Positions 13,501 through 24,952 of a stretch of DNA of 64,000 nucleotides are shown in pieces. Under the pieces are notes generated by a model. That model was not told the origin of the DNA and searched no databases. It saw only the letters and a program-made list of their open reading frames with translations. The stretch comes from Apostichopus japonicus (taxonomy: Eukaryota > Echinodermata > Holothuroidea > Aspidochirotida > Stichopodidae). Location of the stretch: NCBI RefSeq assembly GCF_037975245.1, contig NC_092566.1:17455001-17519000 (forward strand). The letters run 5' to 3'. A program made the position numbers and the translations under genes. Each line of letters opens with the position of its first letter. Position 1 is the stretch's first letter.

Positions 13501-16500
13501 TCTACCTCGGGGACAAAAACTATTATCCTAACACACTGTAGCATACACAAACTGGAGCCTATACCGCAATTTTTTTTTACCCCAGGCTCATCCCTGATAT
13601 TATTTACCCATCTTTCATTCAGGTCACTACTATGTACAGTGTGTTTAAACTCTAACCTGTTTGAGAGCCTTTGCGAATCCGTCCGGATTCATGGTCGGGA
13701 GGATGTGGATGCGGGTGTTATTGACCAGCCACTGTATCCGCTTGTTACCATTCTTGTACTCCTTGCAGAAATACTCGGGCAGCGTGAGTAGCAGCTGACG
13801 ACCCACGGCTTCGTTTCCATGCATGTTGCCGACATATTTAAACTCTGGTTCACCTGTAACGAAGAAACAAGTACATAACGGGTATTAAAATCAATGCAGG
13901 GTTTGGACCATTTCTACGAGCTGAAAAAATGATGAGGTATATACTGTATAAACTGAGGTTGACCTGCCAGTGTGTTAGCAGAGGTGCAGTCCAATTAATC
14001 ACTTAAACAGGACCCCTGCTTTAACAGACTAAACCACTTTAACAGGACCCTGCTTTAAAAGACTTTACCACTTAAAAGGAGCCCTGCTTTAAGAGACTTT
14101 ACCACTTAAACAAGTCCCCCTGCTTTAAGAGACTTTACCACTTAAACAGGAACCCTGCTTTAACAGACTTTACCTATTAAACAGGACCCTTGCTTTCGAA
14201 ACGTTTCCTTGGCAAACGATGTTGTGATATTCCAAGGTAGAGAAGGCTAGACAACTGACCCATAAGGATTATAAGGTGGCATACACCTATTAGGTGTATT
14301 AGGTGTACCTATTGGGTATATACACCTATAAGGCGGCAAACATCTATAAGGCGGCATACACCTATTATCCACACGCTTGATTGTTCCCCTTCAGGAAAAG
14401 TGCCAAAAAGCAGCAGGAGAAATGTTTTTTGACCTGTTATCAATCATGATCTAGTTTTTTGTTGCTTGCATGTTGAAGAGCATTAATGGAAGTACATGTG
14501 GTAGAAAATTGGGTCAATTGAGGCAATTTTAGACCCCTTTAGGCCTCCCAGGAGCAGCGTACACAAAATTGTTTACTACTGAGTGAAGAGGTTTGTTTAC
14601 AAGTGACGAAATCTTCCGGCTCGGATAGCAAAAAATCTACATGGTCATGATACAGAAGATTGATGGTGCCACAAAGGCCAACTTGTCAGCTATCCGGTGA
14701 TGGGTAGCGTTAAGCAAGTGAGAACTTCTATCTAGACTTAGAGACCACATTACTATTGTGATTTCGTGTGTAAGTCAATGGGGCTTTTAATGGGCATATG
14801 CTACCGTAAACTGTGCATGTACTCTGTTATAATTGCTGATAAAGAGTTTGTTTGATTGTAACTGATCGCACACTCTCAGAAAGCTAACTTCAAACAACAG
14901 CAGATGTACACATATAATTATAACAGTTTGGGAAGTGTGGACATAAGACTACATTTGTTGAAATGCATTTGTCTCTTGATGTCATTCTTTTAATATTCCA
15001 AAAGATGCATAATTAAACAACCATGAACAAAGATAGAAATAAACAAAGACTTTTTTAAAATTTAAAATCAATCATTGAAGTTGACAAATTTAGATTCCTC
15101 CTATTTGTTTTCCTGCCTGGAAGGTAGACAAGGTGTGCGGGGAGGGGGGTATAAATGTTATATTTTTCATTTGGAAATAATTTGGTGGGTGGGATGGGCA
15201 ACAAAGGGGTAGATGGAGGGAGTGGAGAGGTGAATAATTCTCCTTTTACTGTCATTTTGAGGAAGGAGAAAAAGAAGTAACCTTGTTTTGTTGGTTTGCC
15301 AAAAACCTGCCCCACAGCACACATTTTTTCCTTCCCCCTCCCAAAGAAGTTTATGATGCAAAAGAGGCCCGCTGAGTGCTGACAATTAAGCCTTACTAAG
15401 ACAAATAGCTCATTATTGGGATCTTTTACATTCAAATAGCTTTTTGTATTCTTTAATTTAGTCAATGGTTGCATCAGAATGCCAGTGATAAAAAAATATG
15501 ACCAAATAAGGCAGCATTATTTTCTTTCTCTCCCCCCCCCCCTACATTTCCGTTTCAAGTACTTTCTCAAAATCTATCTGCGTGGGTGATGTTTACTGTA
15601 CCAGTTAATGATTCATTGTATTTAGTGACAGCTCACTAAAAGCTCCCAAACTCCTACTAATGAGTTTGACATATTTATGACACAGTTAAAACTGGAATGT
15701 AAAAAGCTAATTACACTCTGGTTCTAAATGTCAAATACCGCAACATATCTGTTGAAAGCTGCACGTTTTAGTCACACATCTTCATCTCTGTTGCCTGCAG
15801 GGAATGACTTTTACATCAGCTGAAGGTCTCGTTTACCTCTCCAGAGTCGATTTAAATTTATAATGCTCAAAACCGGCAGAATCTCTTCAGATTCAAATCT
15901 TGGAATTCGAAATCCACAACAGTGAGATTGAGAATGACGATCACTTCAATGACCAGTAAAACCACTAAATCCAGGCTTAATTTAAGCTTACAAAACTGAA
16001 ACAAGTAAGAACGGTGTCTTTGATTTTACAGCAAACTGGTAAAGCGAGTACTTCTTTAGTATAATGTGATGGTTAAGTTTATAATATACAGTGTACCTAC
16101 AGTACTGTACTGTACAAAGTTAAGTACAGTATAATGTCATTTCAAAACAAATGAAATTCAGCAAATTCTATCAGCTCACAAGAAAATGACCATAAAGTTT
16201 AGCAAGTTACTCCTAGTGCATGTACTACGTACTGAAGTCACAGTAAATCTACTGACTTAACTTTAAGTTGTTTTAGATTTCAAGTACAGCACAGTTCAAA
16301 CCTCTCTACCCCCAGGGAATAATCCCCCCACCCCAGTATAGCATTGCATTATGATACTTGTCCAAAATGGTCAAATTGTTATTCAAGTATGTACAGTATA
16401 GCAGTTTTTGTACACAGAAACCTTAGTATTTTCAAAGGGACAAAATACAGAACCTTCAAAGCTGCAACACAAAATTTGATGAAATGCTGAAAGTTTTCTT

Positions 16501-19500
16501 TTGACCTCTATACTGTACGAGTACAGTACTGTAAATGCTTGTTTATTGATGCAGTGTTACACAACATTTATACTACAGTAGCATACTGGTCTACTGTAAC
16601 AATCTAGACACAGTACAGTATATGTTACATTTATTTAAACACATACTAACATACTGCATATAAACATTTAAGAGGCCGTGTAACACATACTGTAGTGCCA
16701 AGCTACTGTATATATATGCTTGGCACATACTGTACTTTATAATGCATGTAATTACCACACTATATCCCTATATTACCAAATATATATATCAATAACATCA
16801 AATTTCTGTACTCTGACAAATTCTGATATAACGCAATTAACTTCGCTAATTCACACAATGTTTGCATTAAACGTCAGTACCCCTTGTCCTCGACAGCATG
16901 GAATAACAATATAAGGTCTCTTTTTAATGAGGAGAAAATTTGATTCCCATGGCAACCGTCTCTTTCCAACCTACGTCAGAGTGGAGTTGAGTGGTGTGTG
17001 ATCTCACAGTTCTACGGCTTCTGATTATTGTACCGTGGCCAGGCTTGAAGTACGATAGCACGGTACGGTACACACATAACTTACAGTGCAGGGCACTGCA
17101 GGCATTGGTATGTAGAGTCAAACCGGCACACTTCACCAGTTTTGCACTGATATTTAATAACTTGTATAATTTTACCACCGGACGGCACTGTGTAGTTAAG
17201 TGTAAAGGGTGCAGGAGGGGTGCAGGAGTGGTACAAAACAGTCGTACAGTTACAACAGGGTACAGCTCTAAGAAATAGATCTTACTTCAACGAGACTGAA
17301 GTTACACTATGTACATTTTGTAAGGTCTGATCATAATATAGGTTACAGGAAAAAAACAGTTAATTGCTCTGATCTAGAAAACATTGCTTCATCATTGCTT
17401 TTAAATACAAGTTTATTTACTTGCTTACTTTATTATTATTAAAATTAATAAAATATGCTGGTATATTTAATCTCAGTGGCTATCATTGTTCCAGCAGGTC
17501 ATGATAAACAAAATTGTTTATGATTCATTTAATTGACATCAATTTGAAATAAAAAATAAATAACAATAAACATTTGGCTTTCTGACACATCTTACAATAC
17601 AGAATATTTTTTATAAATTTTTTAACTTTCATGAAATGATTTACATTTTAAAGCAAATTTATACGCATATCAAATTGTAGATTTGGTAAGAAAAGGGTAG
17701 TGTTGTGCCTGGTCATTGTGGGGTGCAGTGCAAGTACAGTATGTTAAAAGTTGTTATAAGAGCTACTGTACTGTAGGTGGATCGAAATCTATACAGTATG
17801 TATACTGTAAAAGACAGGTAGAGAGAGAATTAAATACTGGCCATTAGTTGACAAAGAATGGCTGACCTTGACCAACTTTAGCTTGAAAAGTTCTAATTAA
17901 TTAACTGCTTTGAATCCACTGAAAACTAATCTCACAAGTTTGAAAGATCTATCATCATGCATTGCATTTCCTGTACCTTGCCAAGGATGGCCTACTTTAG
18001 CTTAAAAAGTTCTAATTAATTAACTACTTCAAATCCACTGAAAAATAATCTCACCAGTTTGAAAGATCTATATATCATGATTTCCTGTATATATTGCATT
18101 TCCTGTACCTTTTCAAGGATGACAAATCCGAAATGACTTCACTGTGTTGCTGGTAGTGTTGCTGGTAGTGAATTACATTGTGAATCTTTCTGACATTATA
18201 TGCAATGTCGATATATATATGTAAACTCTATAAGACTCTTACATATAAGACTATACTTAAACTCTATCCTTGTGCTTTCAACGTGGAACATATGTTACCC
18301 TTTGGCATTTCCAAAAGAAGTGTATTGCGAATTCTTTGGTCGACAGATTTTTCAAGATATGTGCACTAGTTGGGAGGCCATTGTCGACTGACAAGATTGT
18401 GTATACATAGTACATACACTAATGTAAATAATGTGACATGAACGGCCCTTGTACTAATATTTGCCCTTCATGAACAGGACATTAAAATTTTGTATTTGAT
18501 TAATGGAAATTATCCCTTTCGAATTGTTAGGTATGGGATCTGGGCCTTTGGCAGTTACTTTATGAAAGCAATTGTAGTTCACACACACCGTGAAACAAAA
18601 TACTTATGAGAATACACTGGAAAAAACACACTGTAGGACCTGTGAATGGTACTGTAACAAACTAGATTATTATATATATTATTTTTTTCTGTACCATAGA
18701 TTCTGTCATTCAGAAGGAGGAGGGTCATGATCTTAAAGGGACATTGGAGGGGGGAGGGAGGGGGAGGGAGGAGGGGAATGTAAGAATGTTACCAGTTTGT
18801 GGTTATAGGAGACCGGTATGAAAGGAATGATTCAAGTTTAATAATTTAGTACAGTACAGACGTTTAGACTACAGAACATGCTGTAAATCTAGTTATTTCC
18901 CGCCTGATTTTAATACTCCATTTCCACCCACGCAAATAACGAAACAAACACTGAAATCACTTGCTGGACCTACTAACTATCAATTTACACATGATGGTAC
19001 TTACCTGTCTCACCTCTGCATGCACTCTGATTTTCTGTAACTACTGAATAAGCTACAAAATGTGGTAACATTAGTTATAGCACAGCCAATCCCGTTGAAC
19101 CCTCCCCTCCCCTTCCTTCTTTTCCATTGGTTACATTTACTGTACATAGTTTACAGTACGTATGGATGGGGCACAAGTTTCTCGTCATGAATCCATGAAT
19201 TGAAACACAGACTATACTATACACATTTATACCATGGCAATACTGAACTTGAAGAATTGTTCTGTACAGTATGTCTAATTTTATGCTACAAACATTTAAA
19301 AATGTGCAGCGGGGAGAAGGTGGGGTGGAGGAAGAGGGGGGGAGGAGAGAGGGAGGGATGGTGGACACCTCAGTGACCTCACCAAACATTTTACAGACAT
19401 TAATACTTATTGTCTGATGTCTACTTTAACCTTCGTCAATGGATATCAATTGAAAGGGGAGGACAAGTAGAGTATCTACAGTATAGTAGGAAGGAGTATT

Positions 19501-21906
19501 TGAAAACATTTGGCAAATATTATAGCAGACTAGATGCTGGGAATAATTTATCCAGTACATCGCATCGCAAAATGCTACACAGTATTAGCTACTGTAATTG
19601 CCGTACGAATGCAAAGATGTACATAGCAATTTTGTACATAGGAAACATAGAACTTTATCAGCTCTAGACAAAATTCACAGCTTTCAAAACTGCTACAAAA
19701 ATTTTGAACAAAATTCCTTGTGACAATACAGTTGGCGAGTTGAGAAAAATGAAAAATGAACAAGTTATTGCACTACTGGAAGGCCTGCACAATACCACAC
19801 TTAACAATACGGTAAGTATATATACATTCATTTATAAATTTATATAATTATTAATCTTATTTATGTCAAAGTTTGAATTGTGCAATGTTCTATTATATAA
19901 CTAACGTGACCAATTCTTGGTTCCGAACCGATGAGAGAAATTATTGATGATACTTGTAACTTAAGTAACCAAACAGCCATGTCTCAACTTAGTAGCTTTT
20001 TAAAATAATAAAAGTCAGGGCTTTCTCAAGATCTACAATTTTTGTCTAATCCTTCAACTGGTGAGTATTTAAACATTAAACAGGTTATCGGGTCGCCTGC
20101 CACGTGTGGTCTTCGCATCAGTATTGATCTTGGCGGCGGGGGGGGGGGGGGAGGTAATGATACTTGTTGCTGTTGATTTAGAGGTGTTTTGGCATTGTTA
20201 TCAATCAGTAGGGGTACTGAATTAGGGTAGCTTCAGTAATTAAATATATACTGACATAGTCTACTGTACAGTACTGGCAAATATATTGTACAGACTTCAC
20301 ATACAATTTTATCATTTTGGGCTTGATTAAGTACAGTGCAGTACTTCCGATAAACTGCGCGCTTTGTGCAGAGTAGTGATGTAAAACAATAGGCTTGTAA
20401 TTACATTAATAGTTTTGCTTTCATATGTCAATTCCTGCAAGAAGTGAACCTTCTGTGACTTGACATTCATAGACTAAGCCTAGAGGGCTTCAGTAGGTCT
20501 GAAAACTAAGTATTTCATACTAGCGTAAAAGTCCACACTATGCCTTCTTGATAAATTTATGTCATGAATGCTGATTGTTCACAAAAGTTAACAAAAACCG
20601 TAAAGTCATGAATGTTAACTGAGGGTTGGTGGACCTACTCACAATTCACAACCTTACTTCACTCTACCTTGAGCATATCAACACAAATTATTCTTAAAGT
20701 CCCATTATGCAATCAATCTCCACATCTTTCTTCTTTATTCTTGAGTTTTAAATAATAACACAATCGATTTGATTGAGCAAGTTTAAAAAGAAAAGGTGTC
20801 CTGTCTTTGCTACACAATTGGTAGAGCTAAAAACATTAATCGGACACAAACCGGGGAACCAAATGGGCTAGTCTAGGCATAGTAATGAGGAACATGTCAC
20901 GTGACTTCCATGGTTGGTACTGTACATGTTTTCTTAACTATAGTATAGATGTTTTTTTACTTTTTGTGAGATATGTCATACTGTTGCCTAGAGACTAAAC
21001 CTGCATTTTTTTTTTAAATTGATGGGTAGCCTATGGCATTAGCAATAGGTATGAAATACAATGGATATACTAACAACATGAATTGGGGTAGTGGTCTGAA
21101 GTACTATAACAAATACAAGTTGGGCCTAACTTTAGAATCTGTACCATATGATTAAGAACGTATAGGGGTTAGGAATTAGGGCTAGCTAGGGGCAGGGAAT
21201 ATGGGTTAGGAAGTAGGGTAAGGGAGTAGGGTTAGGGGTTAGGAATTAGGGTTAGAAAGTAGGGAATAGGAGTTAGGGAGTAGGGTTAGAAAGTAGGGAA
21301 TAGGGTTAGGGGTTAGGAAGTAGGGTTAGTCGAATGGTACGGATTCTAAATTAGTACCATTAATACCATAAAAGAAACCCTACAAATTGACAATTCATAA
21401 TCATGGACGTTAAAATATGAATCTAAGAGACTGACTTCGGTCAGCTTGCGGCTTTGATAAGCCAATGATGGCTTCATCGCGAGTTCCTGTTTGCAGGATC
21501 TAAAATTTACATACATACATACAAATGTAGCCTAGGCCTAGGCCTACACTGTAGCCTATGCTAACAAGTAACAGACCGAGACCCTATATTTGTCCTGCAC
21601 TGACACAGGCTAATAGTAATAATACTAATAATAGGTCTAGGACTATATTTGTATCTCACCAACTTCATGAACCCCTGGATTGCTGGATATCTCGATAGCT
21701 ATGAGTTCCCTCCCTTCTACGCTCGGTATAGAAAGGCTGTACACTCGCGTAATTTCTGGACAATCTGCATTGACATCGTGTAGGATCTGTGTCATTTGAT
21801 CATGATCTTGGTAAACCCAATCATGATCTTCTACTGAAAATCCACCATCACTGGAGGTTGCCAAAACCAGGGAGAATACCCCCAATAGAGAGCAGAAAAC
21901 CCTCAT
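7349..21906 (-). CDS. CPE: carboxypeptidase E-like metallocarboxypeptidase (M14, N/E subfamily), 7 exons
   Basis: Exons (minus): 21660-21906, 13657-13853, 11550-11735, 10952-11249, 10570-10709, 8725-8824, 7349-7560. They sum to 1380 nt = 459 aa with matching phases and GT/AG borders throughout. Signal peptide at about 1-20. The M14 domain has zinc ligands H94/E97 (GNMHGNEA) and H234 (SANLHGG), substrate-binding R171 (DLNRNFPD), Y316 (MQDYNY) and catalytic E327 (TIELSC). A transthyretin-like domain (~357-440, [16 protein letters not shown]) and a short C-terminal helix follow. The family removes C-terminal Lys/Arg from peptides; CPE does this in secretory granules to make neuropeptides and hormones. 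By remembered family features, CPE fits best (length, GDYWRLL, amphipathic C-terminus); CPN1 or CPM-like is the alternative. Intron 1 is 7.8 kb. Confidence 0.93.
7735..8480 (-). repeat. AGGTCA-family repeat in carboxypeptidase intron 6, inverted copy
   Basis: Repeated TGTTGACC, TTTGACCTCT, GGATCCACATA/GGATCTGCATA and CTTTTTGAGTT phrases are the reverse complement of the 3.2-4.5 kb family. Near 7766-7822 the phrase ACCTGTTGACCCCTTGA occurs twice. No exon-like frame is seen. Confidence 0.5.
8725..8824 (-). CDS. CPE: carboxypeptidase E-like exon 6 (transthyretin-like domain)
   Basis: The acceptor is GTTTAG. It encodes [20 protein letters not shown] then GIDHDITT, and ends one base into an Ala codon at G|GTAAGT. 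Confidence 0.93.
8960..9330 (+). mobile_element. CT-rich retroelement 3' region (possibly Penelope-like)
   Basis: A pyrimidine-rich stretch (8960-9260) is followed by TTTGAAGAAGATCCTGCTAG then GATCATAACGTCAGGCC. The GAAGAAGATCC-loop-GGATC...ACGTCAGGCC arrangement recalls 3' regions of dispersed retroelements in marine invertebrates. The element class is inferred from a remembered pattern. It sits in carboxypeptidase intron 5. Confidence 0.35.
10077..10145 (-). mobile_element. tail fragment of tRNA-type SINE
   Basis: TAATAATAATAACAAATTAC, TATATAGCGCTTAATAC and CAAAGCGCTTTACAAAGTA match the tail architecture of the fuller SINE copy at 62515-62822, including its orientation. Only the tail portion is recognisable. 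Confidence 0.6.
10570..10709 (-). CDS. CPE: carboxypeptidase E-like exon 5 (catalytic Glu)
   Basis: The acceptor is TTCTAG. It encodes [20 protein letters not shown], carrying the Tyr and catalytic Glu, then [15 protein letters not shown]. It ends phase 0 at ATG|GTAGGT. Confidence 0.94.
10952..11249 (-). CDS. CPE: carboxypeptidase E-like exon 4 (third zinc ligand)
   Basis: The acceptor is CTCCAG. It encodes [20 protein letters not shown], supplying the third zinc-binding His, then [11 protein letters not shown]. It ends one base into a Gly codon at GTAAGT. Confidence 0.95.
11285..11549. repeat. ~70-bp minisatellite, about four units, at exon 3 donor
   Basis: Units share CTGGTAACAG.TTC.TCACACACCAGTT plus GAATACTT. 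At least the unit near 11477-11487 holds ATACTTAC, which on the minus strand is GTAAGTAT, the same donor core as exon 3 (11544-11549). The array is the downstream part of carboxypeptidase intron 3 next to the splice site. Confidence 0.75.
11550..11735 (-). CDS. CPE: carboxypeptidase E-like exon 3 (substrate-binding Arg)
   Basis: The acceptor is GGTCAG. It encodes [20 protein letters not shown] and ends [10 protein letters not shown] at a strong GTAAGT donor. The donor directly abuts the minisatellite at 11285-11549. Confidence 0.95.
12995..13268. repeat. ~115-bp AT-rich tandem repeat, 2-3 units
   Basis: GGTGCTTTCAGACA, CTTTTATATATA and GGCTTTGAAAA recur at about 115-bp spacing in carboxypeptidase intron 2. 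Confidence 0.7.
13453..13596 (+). mobile_element. 144-bp MITE, copy 1 (CAGG[CG]ATGAGC termini)
   Basis: It starts CAGGCATGAGC and ends GGCTCATCCCTG, giving inverted termini, and is flanked by ATATTA on both sides (6-bp direct repeat). Internal TAGCATACACAAACTGGAGC and TCTACCTCGGGGAC are shared, inverted, with the copy at 48911-49065. It lies in carboxypeptidase intron 2, about 60 bp from exon 2's donor. Confidence 0.75.
13657..13853 (-). CDS. CPE: carboxypeptidase E-like exon 2 (zinc motif HxxE)
   Basis: The acceptor is TTACAG. It encodes [20 protein letters not shown] with zinc ligands His and Glu, then [13 protein letters not shown]. It ends phase 0 at CAG|GTTAGA. Confidence 0.95.
13998..14197. 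repeat. ~35-bp minisatellite, about six units
   Basis: Degenerate units of CACTTAAACAGGACCCTGCT followed by TTAAVAGACTTTAC lie in carboxypeptidase intron 1. A short (CACCTAT)-type array follows at 14270-14365. Confidence 0.8.
14371..16059. other. intron sequence, no gene seen
   Basis: Part of carboxypeptidase intron 1. The minus frame at 15055-15474 is open but low in complexity, with no domain and no paired splice sites. Confidence 0.5.
16060..20350. repeat. intron region enriched in TACTGTA/TACAGTA
   Basis: The palindromic words TACTGTA, TACAGTA and GTACTGTAC recur dozens of times (clusters near 16090-16130, 16510-16735, 17745-17815, 18850, 19140-19275, 20260-20345). They are rare in the rest of the window. 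The region also holds a two-copy ~127-bp duplication at 17857-18125. No coding exon was recognised. Confidence 0.6.
17857..18125 (+). repeat. two-unit ~127-bp tandem duplication
   Basis: AAAAGTTCTAATTAATTAAC, AATCCACTGAAAA and AGTTTGAAAGATCTAT occur in both units in carboxypeptidase intron 1. Confidence 0.8.
21160..21330 (+). repeat. degenerate telomere-like TTAGGG/AGTAGGG array
   Basis: GGGTTAGGG, GGAATTAGGGTTAG and AAGTAGGGAATAGG words repeat at 6-12 bp spacing in carboxypeptidase intron 1. Only part of the array is exact TTAGGG, so it may be an old interstitial telomeric tract or a convergent minisatellite. Confidence 0.65.
21425..21521 (+). mobile_element. SINE/LINE-tail element with (ATAC)n end, fragment
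   Basis: CTTCGGTCAGCTTGCG, ATGGCTTC, TCGCGAGTTCCTG and a terminal (ATAC)n tract match the right half of the insertion at 29694-29905. It is the second copy of that family in this window. Confidence 0.7.
21660..21906 (-). CDS. CPE: carboxypeptidase E-like exon 1 (signal peptide, start of catalytic domain)
   Basis: ATG at 21904-21906 is followed by a hydrophobic signal sequence ([19 protein letters not shown]). The exon then encodes [19 protein letters not shown] and ends one base into a Gly codon at donor G|GTGAGA. That base joins GT of exon 2 to continue G-EPEFKYVG, the expected family sequence. Confidence 0.92.
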
Positions 21907-22240
21907 ATTGGTTACTCTGATTGTCCTTTACCACTTCACAAGGAATGTCACCTTTAGATTTTGTTTTAAATGTCTGATTTCGATAGAAGTTCAGTACAAA
22001 AATTATGTGGCTTGTTTGCGCGATCGCTGATAACGTGTAAAGACTATGCATGCAATACTGTACGTTCAACTACTACTACAAGCATATGGACAGTCGTAAA
22101 ATACACTATATATAATTACATAGTGCGCTGAGCGGATACGGATGTTACTATACTGTTGGTGATATCTGACGTCAGTGATTGACTAACTGGTCCATATAAA
22201 TGAATTTGCATCACTATAGTTTTATGGTTATTCGTTTAAC

Positions 22241-22273
22241 CATGGAGCTATAAACCAGGTTTATAGCTCCATG
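22241..22273. repeat. 33-bp perfect palindrome flanked by GTTTAAC
   Basis: CATGGAGCTATAAACC, a single A, then the exact reverse complement. The 7-bp direct repeats GTTTAAC lie at 22234-22240 and 22274-22280. It is about 330 bp upstream of the carboxypeptidase start codon. Compare 31550-31589. Confidence 0.85.
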
Positions 22274-22627
22274 GTTTAACCATGTAAGCAGGATTCAACC
22301 AGATTCGCGTGATGTTCTAAAGTTATTTATATTTGGTAAAGGTGAAGAACTTTTCCTACGTTTCATGCTATTAAATATTTGTAGGAGAAGTTGGAAATTG
22401 TTTTGCATTTCTAAATCTGAAATTGGCCCTAAATGTCAACATACCAATTGTTCAAAGTTTTCACTAGCGCAGACATTAATGTGGCAAGCCAAATTAATTA
22501 ATTAATTTTCTGGCACATGTTATCTTCAGCAAACAATAAAACAATTTTTTTTTTATATATCAGAAAATTATGAAGAAACTGCAAGAGAGTAGATATTATA
22601 CTAGTCAAAATCATTCGTGGGAACAAG

Positions 22628-23938
22628 CAGTGGCGTCGTGCCCATTGGGGCCCGGGGGGCACAGCCCCCCCCCCCCCAAATTTTGTCAAAGGTGTCATAA
22701 AATGTTGTCATAATTTTAAAAAAAAAGTGTTTTGAAATCTAAAAGAAGACTAAATTGTCAATTGCTCTTTGATGGTCGTTGCGGATTTTCTTAACGTCGC
22801 TCGTGCCTATCAGCCAATTCTCACCCTGCCAGTCACTTCCTGCTCATGCGAGCGCAGCTTTTCGGCGTTAAAGTTTGTGAAGAATTCGTTGCGGACGAGC
22901 ATGTCCCCAAGCACGCCTGAGTGACCTGATGGTGCTGGCCACGCACCCCGACTGCGCGAAAGCGTGCAAGCAGACTGCCATTGACTCATTTTGGAACCTA
23001 ACTCAGCGACGTTGAATGAGAACAGTGTCAGCAACTGAATTTCTTGTAGGGCCTACGAGAAATGGGGCTTCTGTTGACTGCTTGGTCAATGGCTGTTAAT
23101 TGTTGACATTCAGTCAATCGAAACAGTTAAATAATTACTGGTTGATAACTAATGAACCAAATGTGCGATCAACGCTGCCATCGTCGAACAATATTATATA
23201 TACGTAGTCTTAGAGTAAGTGCAACCCGTTACCTTTGCCAAAGTCAGTCAATTTTCCATGAAAAAAATATCCAAGCCTGTAACAAAGCCGGAAAGTTAAG
23301 ATAAATGTAGTGAACAGAGATTATGGGACTCCATGTGAACTTCTTCTTAAGTAATGCAATCAGTTCGCTAAAAGGTCCACCAGGATCAATTTTCCTCATG
23401 ATCTGATAGGTAGTTACGAAAAAAAATTAATACTAATAATCATTTCAAATACAGTCACAATTAACCTGTAAAATAATCACTTCGTTATCGCACGTTTTAC
23501 CTTAGGTTTCGCTACTCTCGCTTTTTCTGCCCATGTTTTCAAACGGCATAGCTTTTTCTTCACCCAGTGACCACTTCTCACGGGCATGGGCGACAATCAT
23601 GGATCAGCCAACACAAAAATGTTTCGATTTCTTAAACTTTGGGCGCTTCTGGGAGACGAGGAATTGGTAAACTGAGGAATAAATGGCGATCAGTTCCTTC
23701 GAGAATATTTCCCAAAATAAAAAATTGCCGGAAATTGTTATCAATGTTAGGGGTGTTGCTTACTGCCATAAGGCACGGGAAGTGCCGTTTCCTGCAATCT
23801 GATGGGTCTGCCAGACGAAAAATTTTCTTGTACGCTGCGCGCCAACCTGTGGTGGCGCTCCGCTTAGATAGTCATCACCTGCTGACGGCCCCCCCCCCCC
23901 CCAAAAAAAAATATATATATTTTCGCACGACGCCTCTG
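22628..23938 (+). mobile_element. hAT element, 1311 bp, 8-bp target duplication, degenerate
   Basis: The left end CAGTGGCGTCGTGC and right end GCACGACGCCTCTG are inverted. GGAACAAG is duplicated exactly at 22620-22627 and 23939-23946. The element contains a transposase relic (22770-22924), C/G runs near both ends and a ~90-bp right-end box at 23781-23872. The 8-bp duplication, CAnTG-type terminus and transposase relic identify the hAT superfamily. Confidence 0.9.
22770..22924 (+). pseudogene. hAT transposase C-terminal (dimerisation) domain relic
   Basis: The plus frame reads AYQPILTLPVTSCSCERSFS then ALKFVKNSLRTSM before a TGA at 22922-22924. The LP.T...CERSFSALK..K..LR..M pattern is the conserved C-terminal region of hAT transposases. 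No catalytic N-terminal part survives nearby, so this is a decayed internal fragment of the element at 22628-23938. Confidence 0.82.
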
Positions 23939-23946
23939 GGAACAAG

Positions 23947-24952
23947 TCGAAAAACTTTTATATAGACAACTTAAAATTCCAGAAGAATTTTGAGATCTAT
24001 AGCCTAGTTGACATTTCGATTGAGTAAAAAGATGAGGAAATTGTAAGACAAATTAGACTATTTGTAGATAAAATGAAAGTTGAAAGAGTTGACATTCCAA
24101 TGTCGCATTCGAGCGCCAATTTATGATACGATATAGCTTCCTATCCCTGCACTGCTCTAACATTTTGCACCCCATTGGACCAAGGAAATGGTAAGACCAA
24201 ATTTAGCACACTTTTTTGGGGGCATAGGGGTTGGGGTGGGGGGGGGGAGGTCCATGTGTTGTCCCAAACATTACTGACAAAAGGAAGTTTTCAAAAATTC
24301 TTTTCCCCACATGTTTATCAGGTTTATTTGAGAAGTATTTAATTCAATATCACGAGATTGTGAAAAATTGACGTAACTTCATGTGAAATGTTGAAATTTG
24401 CGATTTGGCAGTTTATTTGGCTCAATGTTGGTATCAATGGAAAAAGAATTTGGGACAAGACTACCACAGAAAACCCTTAGAATTTATTTTTAAGATAGCA
24501 GATATTGTATGATTTTAATTTTCCTCACATGTGACGGAGACTAATAGAAATCATCTTCCATATAGCTAAGATATTAAATCTCTTTCTTGGCCCACCTTGG
24601 GGCACAGGAGGACGGTTAAAACTATAGAGCGTTAGAACTTCTAGAGAGATTCTTGTCAGAACTTTTTCGAAAATTTGATTTGCTACGAAATTGGGGAAAT
24701 GGTGTGGTAGGACTGCATGTTTTCTGAAACCTAGTTTTGGACTCAGTGGGACCAATGATGTACTTGCTGGAATTGGATTTAGTTATAAATAAACAACAGA
24801 GAAACAGACACATGTTAGAATTAGGTCAAAATTTGTTTACGCTATAACGGTAAACTTGTATTAAACCCAACAATCGGCCTCTGACGTCAACAAGTCTTCA
24901 AAACACAATTTGCATCGAATTGAATACTAAAAATTAATTGAATATTCATTTT
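23947..24952. other. no recognisable gene
   Basis: Unique AT-rich sequence with a G-run at about 24235-24250. The minus frames at 24525-24813 lack recognisable motifs. This is the 3' flank of the unknown gene that begins at 24953. Confidence 0.45.

Noticed and set aside
15055-15474. 139-residue minus frame in carboxypeptidase intron 1 as an extra exon
   Set aside because: Exons 1 and 2 join seamlessly in a conserved motif, leaving no room for an insert; the frame has no recognisable domain.
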